A stretch of 16,570 bases of DNA, from assembly GCA_031273405.1 (NCBI GenBank), contig JAISRW010000019.1:1-16570 (forward strand), given 5' to 3'. The notes under the pieces are model-generated. The model made no database searches, was not told the DNA's origin, and saw only the letters and a list, made by a program, of their open reading frames with translations. Shown in pieces: positions 14,442 to 16,570 of this stretch. This stretch comes from Treponema sp. GTDB lineage: Bacteria > Spirochaetota > Spirochaetia > Treponematales > Breznakiellaceae. The first letter of the stretch is position 1, and each line of letters opens with the position of its first letter. The translations under genes were made by a program, and so were the position numbers.

Positions 14442-15319
14442 TGGTAAAACACCATCCTGTCTTCGGTCTTGAATTGCACAATCGTGATCCCAAGGATGAT
14501 CGCGAAAAGAACCATGGACTGGGCAAAGGCGGTCTCGAACCGGGAGTCCCGAATCGCCGCCTGATAGATCGAATAGACCAGCACATTGGTGGAATAACTG
14601 GGCCCTCCCTGGGTGAGGAGCCGTATCTGGGCGAAGGCCTGGAAGGACACAATAATATTGAGGAAGATCACAAAAAAGATCTGGGGGGAGGCCACGGGGG
14701 TGATGATGCTGAAGAGCCGCTTGAAGTACCCCGCCCCGTCGATCCGGGCGCTCTCCAGGAGTTCGTCCGGCACGTTGCGGAAACCCGTGAGGAGGAAGAT
14801 AAACCCCGCCCCCACGTTCAGCCAGACCGTTACGAAGGCCACGCCGAAAAGGGCGTATCTGGCGTCCAGAAGCCAGCGTATTTCCGCGCCCAGGAGGAAA
14901 TTCACCACCCCGCTCTTGCCCGAGGTCAGCAGGATGAACCAGATCGCCGCCGCCGGGGCGGAGGCCACCGCCATGGGCAGGGAGTACATCACCTCGTAGA
15001 TCCGGCTCCCCTTCATTTTGGTGTTGGCCAGGGCGGCGAGAAAATAGGAGGCCAGGAGGGTCGGGATGCACACCATGGGCGCGAAAATGAGGGTAAGCTT
15101 CAGGCTGTTGTAAAACGCGGGGCTGGTAAACAGTTTGATATAGTTTTCAAGCCCGACGAATTCCACCGGCTGCCCTCTGCTGTTGGTGAGGGTGAAAGAA
15201 TACAATACGGTTTTAACAAAGGGGAAAAAGACGAATATGCCGAAAACGATCAAACAGGGCAGCAAAAAAAGGTATGGCGCCGGAGTAAATTTTTGTTCGC
15301 TTGTCTTCGGTACACTCAA
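14438..15319 (-). CDS. ugpA: Ugp-type ABC transporter permease, first subunit
   Basis: This 293-residue membrane protein of the MalF/UgpA type has a first helix at about 15-37 and five more. Hallmarks are 'VGLENYIKLFTSPAF' (55-69), 'TVWLNVGAGFIFLLTGFRNVP' in the second half, the EAA loop 'ESARIDGAGYFKRLFSIITP' (189-208), and 'TQGGPSYSTNVLVYSIYQ'. It pairs with UgpE to form the channel. Translation begins at TTG (15319-15317). This start is supported by a perfect GGAGG (15330-15326) 6 bp upstream and by the length of the N-terminus before the first helix. It overlaps ugpE by 4 bp and follows ugpQ by 135 bp. Confidence 0.87.
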   Translation of the reverse strand: MSVPKTSEQKFTPAPYLFLLPCLIVFGIFVFFPFVKTVLYSFTLTNSRGQPVEFVGLENYIKLFTSPAFYNSLKLTLIFAPMVCIPTLLASYFLAALANTKMKGSRIYEVMYSLPMAVASAPAAAIWFILLTSGKSGVVNFLLGAEIRWLLDARYALFGVAFVTVWLNVGAGFIFLLTGFRNVPDELLESARIDGAGYFKRLFSIITPVASPQIFFVIFLNIIVSFQAFAQIRLLTQGGPSYSTNVLVYSIYQAAIRDSRFETAFAQSMVLFAIILGITIVQFKTEDRMVFYQ

Positions 15320-15325
15320 AGCTAT

Positions 15326-15330
15326 CCTCC
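15326..15330 (-). promoter_or_regulatory. Strong ribosome binding site that decides the TTG start of ugpA
   Basis: GGAGG on the minus strand lies 6 nt before TTG at 15319. No better ATG or GTG occurs nearby in frame ahead of the first membrane helix, so the TTG is taken as the start. Confidence 0.75.
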
Positions 15331-15357
15331 TGTTCTATCATACTGAGCCTTGCCTAT

Positions 15358-15372
15358 CGAACCGGAGGTTCG
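15358..15372. repeat. CGAACC palindrome, third copy, in the ugpQ-ugpA spacer
   Basis: CGAACC, loop GGA, GGTTCG matches the stem of the hairpins at 214-228 and 1637-1651. Only the palindrome is shared, not the rest of the 33-nt repeat. It lies within the ugpQ-ugpA spacer of the operon, 38 bp upstream of the ugpA start, where it could fold in the mRNA and alter expression between the genes. Confidence 0.6.
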
Positions 15373-15454
15373 CACTAACCGATTCCCGGGAAAGGCTTTA
15401 TATCAATATACAACTGTGGAAACACTCTATGATTAAAAGACCGTTAAATACCGG

Positions 15455-16201
15455 TTAATTCCGGCTTTCGTCCAATATAGCCCCTAGTTTGTCGGGATAG
15501 TTGGAAATGATGCTGTCTACGCCCCGGCCTATGCAGAAACGGATTTCCTCTTCCATATTGGCGGTCCAGACATTCACCTTGAGCCCTTTTTCGCGGGCCT
15601 CCGCCGCAAGCTCCGGGCTGTAGGCCAGGCAGCTCACCCGGGGATGGATGGCGTCAATGCCGTGGCTCCCGGCATAAGAGGCCGCATCCAGCATGGGGTA
15701 ACCGTAAAGAAGGCCCGTTATAATTGACGCATCAATCTCTTTGCACTTCTTCATGGAAATATGATTAAACGATGAAAGAAAAACCGCCTTTTCCGCCCCC
15801 AGGGCCTTGATCCGGCCAATCACCTTTTCCTCAATCCCCGGATAAAAAATATCATAGTTTTTGATTTCCAGATTCAGAAGGATATGGTGTTCCAGCACGA
15901 TTTCCAGTAGTTCGTCCAAGTGGAGAATCCTCTCCCCGGCGAATTCCTGCCCCTTCCAGGAGCCGATATCCAGTTCCCGGAGCGCCAAAAGGGGGTGATC
16001 CCCCACCGCCCCGGAACCGTTGCTGGTCCGCCCCAGAACCGCGTCATGGATAATCACCGGCTCCCCGTCGGAGGAAAGATGCACATCCGACTCAACCCCG
16101 TCGCAACGCCCTTCTTCAATGGCGGCCATAAAAGCCCGCCGGGTATTTTCCGGATACTTTCCGCTGAAGCCGCGGTGGGCAAGATTCAATATTTTCGCCA
16201 T
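15455..16201 (-). CDS. ugpQ: Cytoplasmic glycerophosphodiester phosphodiesterase
   Basis: This 248-residue GDPD-family TIM barrel has no signal peptide, like E. coli UgpQ and unlike periplasmic GlpQ. Catalytic and metal-site residues are in place: H9 and R10 (HRG), E18-N19-T20 (PENT), E37 and D39 (ESDVH), H52 (IHD), and E112 and K114 (LEIK). It should hydrolyse glycerophosphodiesters such as glycerophosphocholine or glycerophosphoethanolamine to glycerol-3-phosphate plus the alcohol, right after import by the downstream Ugp transporter. It is the first gene of the operon, whereas in E. coli ugpQ is last. No Shine-Dalgarno sequence precedes the ATG; a promoter places transcription start at the ATG itself. 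The HRG motif begins at residue 9, the normal position, so the start is well supported. High confidence. Confidence 0.92.
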   Translation of the reverse strand: MAKILNLAHRGFSGKYPENTRRAFMAAIEEGRCDGVESDVHLSSDGEPVIIHDAVLGRTSNGSGAVGDHPLLALRELDIGSWKGQEFAGERILHLDELLEIVLEHHILLNLEIKNYDIFYPGIEEKVIGRIKALGAEKAVFLSSFNHISMKKCKEIDASIITGLLYGYPMLDAASYAGSHGIDAIHPRVSCLAYSPELAAEAREKGLKVNVWTANMEEEIRFCIGRGVDSIISNYPDKLGAILDESRN

Positions 16202-16207
16202 ATAATT

Positions 16208-16236
16208 ATTTTACCATGGATTTCTTTTTTTGTAAA
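16208..16236 (-). promoter_or_regulatory. Promoter of the ugp operon, predicted leaderless start
   Basis: On the minus strand TTTACA (16236-16231), a 17-bp spacer and TAAAAT (16213-16208) make a near-consensus sigma-70 promoter, each box 5 of 6. The -10 box ends 6 bp before the ugpQ ATG at 16201, so the expected start of transcription is at or next to the A of the ATG. With no ribosome site present, a leaderless mRNA is the simplest reading. No Pho-box-like direct repeats were recognised. Confidence 0.6.
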
Positions 16237-16314
16237 TGGTTTTTTTCACATATTTTTTTCGTAACTATTCAGTCGCAGCGTGATTTCAGAACTTTTCTTG
16301 TTCTCCGGTGCTTG

Positions 16315-16441
16315 GGGACCCTGCGGGTCCCTCACAAAGGGGGCTGTCGCCACCGCCCCGCTCCCAATCGGCTCATTGAGGGGCAAGCCCCTTCCGGGCT
16401 AAAAGCCCCTCCATTCCGCCGATTGCGCCACGGTAGTGGCG
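16315..16441. repeat. GC-rich multi-hairpin intergenic element
   Basis: Several nested or adjacent stems lie within about 130 bp of the 369-bp gap (16202-16570). They are GGGACCC-TGC-GGGTCCC (16315-16331), CAATCGGC (16365-16372) with GCCGATTG (16418-16425), inside it GAGGGGC (16378-16384) with GCCCCTC (16405-16411), and AGCCC (16386-16390) with GGGCT (16396-16400). Next is CGCCAC-GGTA-GTGGCG (16426-16441), whose right arm can alternatively pair with CGCCAC at 16348-16353. No credible protein is encoded. It looks like a dispersed structured repeat (REP/BIME-like) or an unassigned structured RNA. Confidence 0.6.
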
Positions 16442-16570
16442 AGGCTATCCCCCGCAGGCGGCTGAGTGGTATCTCCTTCTTTGTATCTCAAATCTTATAA
16501 ATTACCTGGATATGACAAGGTAAAACCTGGGCTTCCAGCAAAAACTTCTTCGACTGCGAACCATCGAACC

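Noticed and set aside
14442..15071. Upstream extension of the ugpE frame to give a 485-residue protein
   Set aside because: The extra 210 residues are an out-of-frame reading of ugpA; the MalG-type protein starts naturally at the ATGA overlap at 14441.
14441..15346. 301-codon plus-strand open frame opposite ugpA
   Set aside because: His/Gly/Glu-rich shadow sequence without domains; ugpA on the other strand has clear family motifs and a strong ribosome site.
16216..16500. 94-codon plus-strand frame over the GC-rich hairpin cluster
   Set aside because: Arg/Pro-rich translation produced by palindromic DNA, no domain and no ribosome site.
16493..16570. Possible 3' end of a minus-strand gene entering from the right edge
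   Set aside because: Two different minus-strand frames stay open for about 22-26 codons to the edge and neither shows a recognisable motif; too short to call.
16550..16570. tRNA T-loop-like GGTTCGA string at the right edge and similar strings near other palindromes
   Set aside because: No acceptor, D or anticodon arms can be built around them; they belong to short palindromic repeats.
1..16570. CRISPR array
   Set aside because: No set of regularly spaced identical repeats was found; repeats present are pairs, tandem duplications or isolated palindromes.

Overview
The window looks like chromosome of a spirochaete, most likely a termite-gut-type Treponema or close relative. Three things point there: a BpuR/DUF3276 PUR-domain protein, a cyclophilin-FKBP fusion of the kind known from treponemes, and a methyl-accepting chemotaxis protein with a C-terminal hemerythrin domain. 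Most genes are moderately GC-rich. One gene at the left end is strikingly AT-rich. This placement is inferred from protein families read by eye, not from a database search.

Left end (1-1775), accessory region. The window opens inside an IS1182-type transposase on the minus strand, cut off by the window edge. A gene-free stretch full of small hairpins and repeats follows, then an AT-rich gene for a PD-(D/E)XK-type nuclease-like protein. Imperfect 33-nt direct repeats (196-228 and 1619-1651) bracket the nuclease gene, and a nested 13-bp + 6-bp hairpin sits just upstream of it. This is the most mobile-looking part of the window.

Central plus-strand block (1776-7479). This holds creD (inner-membrane protein), an NAD-type short-chain dehydrogenase, a lipoprotein of the NAPE-PLD-like metallo-beta-lactamase family, a large phosphohexomutase and the PUR-domain nucleic-acid-binding protein. 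SDR and lipoprotein are 9 bp apart; mutase and PUR protein are 28 bp apart. Each pair is probably one transcript.

Middle minus-strand genes (7542-10893). These are the hemerythrin chemoreceptor and an MFS transporter, separated by a 331-bp spacer with two strong perfect or near-perfect hairpins.

Right part. An exported dual-family immunophilin (plus strand) converges on a four-gene minus-strand operon transcribed ugpQ-ugpA-ugpE-ugpB: glycerophosphodiesterase, two ABC permeases and a lipoprotein binding protein for glycerol-3-phosphate or glycerophosphodiesters. The operon starts at a near-consensus promoter that would give a leaderless ugpQ mRNA and ends at a clear intrinsic terminator at 12149-12181. 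No ATPase gene (ugpC) is present, so the importer presumably uses an ATPase encoded elsewhere. Upstream of ugpQ lies a GC-rich multi-hairpin intergenic element.

No tRNA, rRNA or CRISPR array was seen. I did not find a complete undescribed multi-gene system. The best leads are the repeat-flanked nuclease island, the chemoreceptor that appears to sense only from the cytoplasm, the immunophilin fusion and several unassigned structured repeats.
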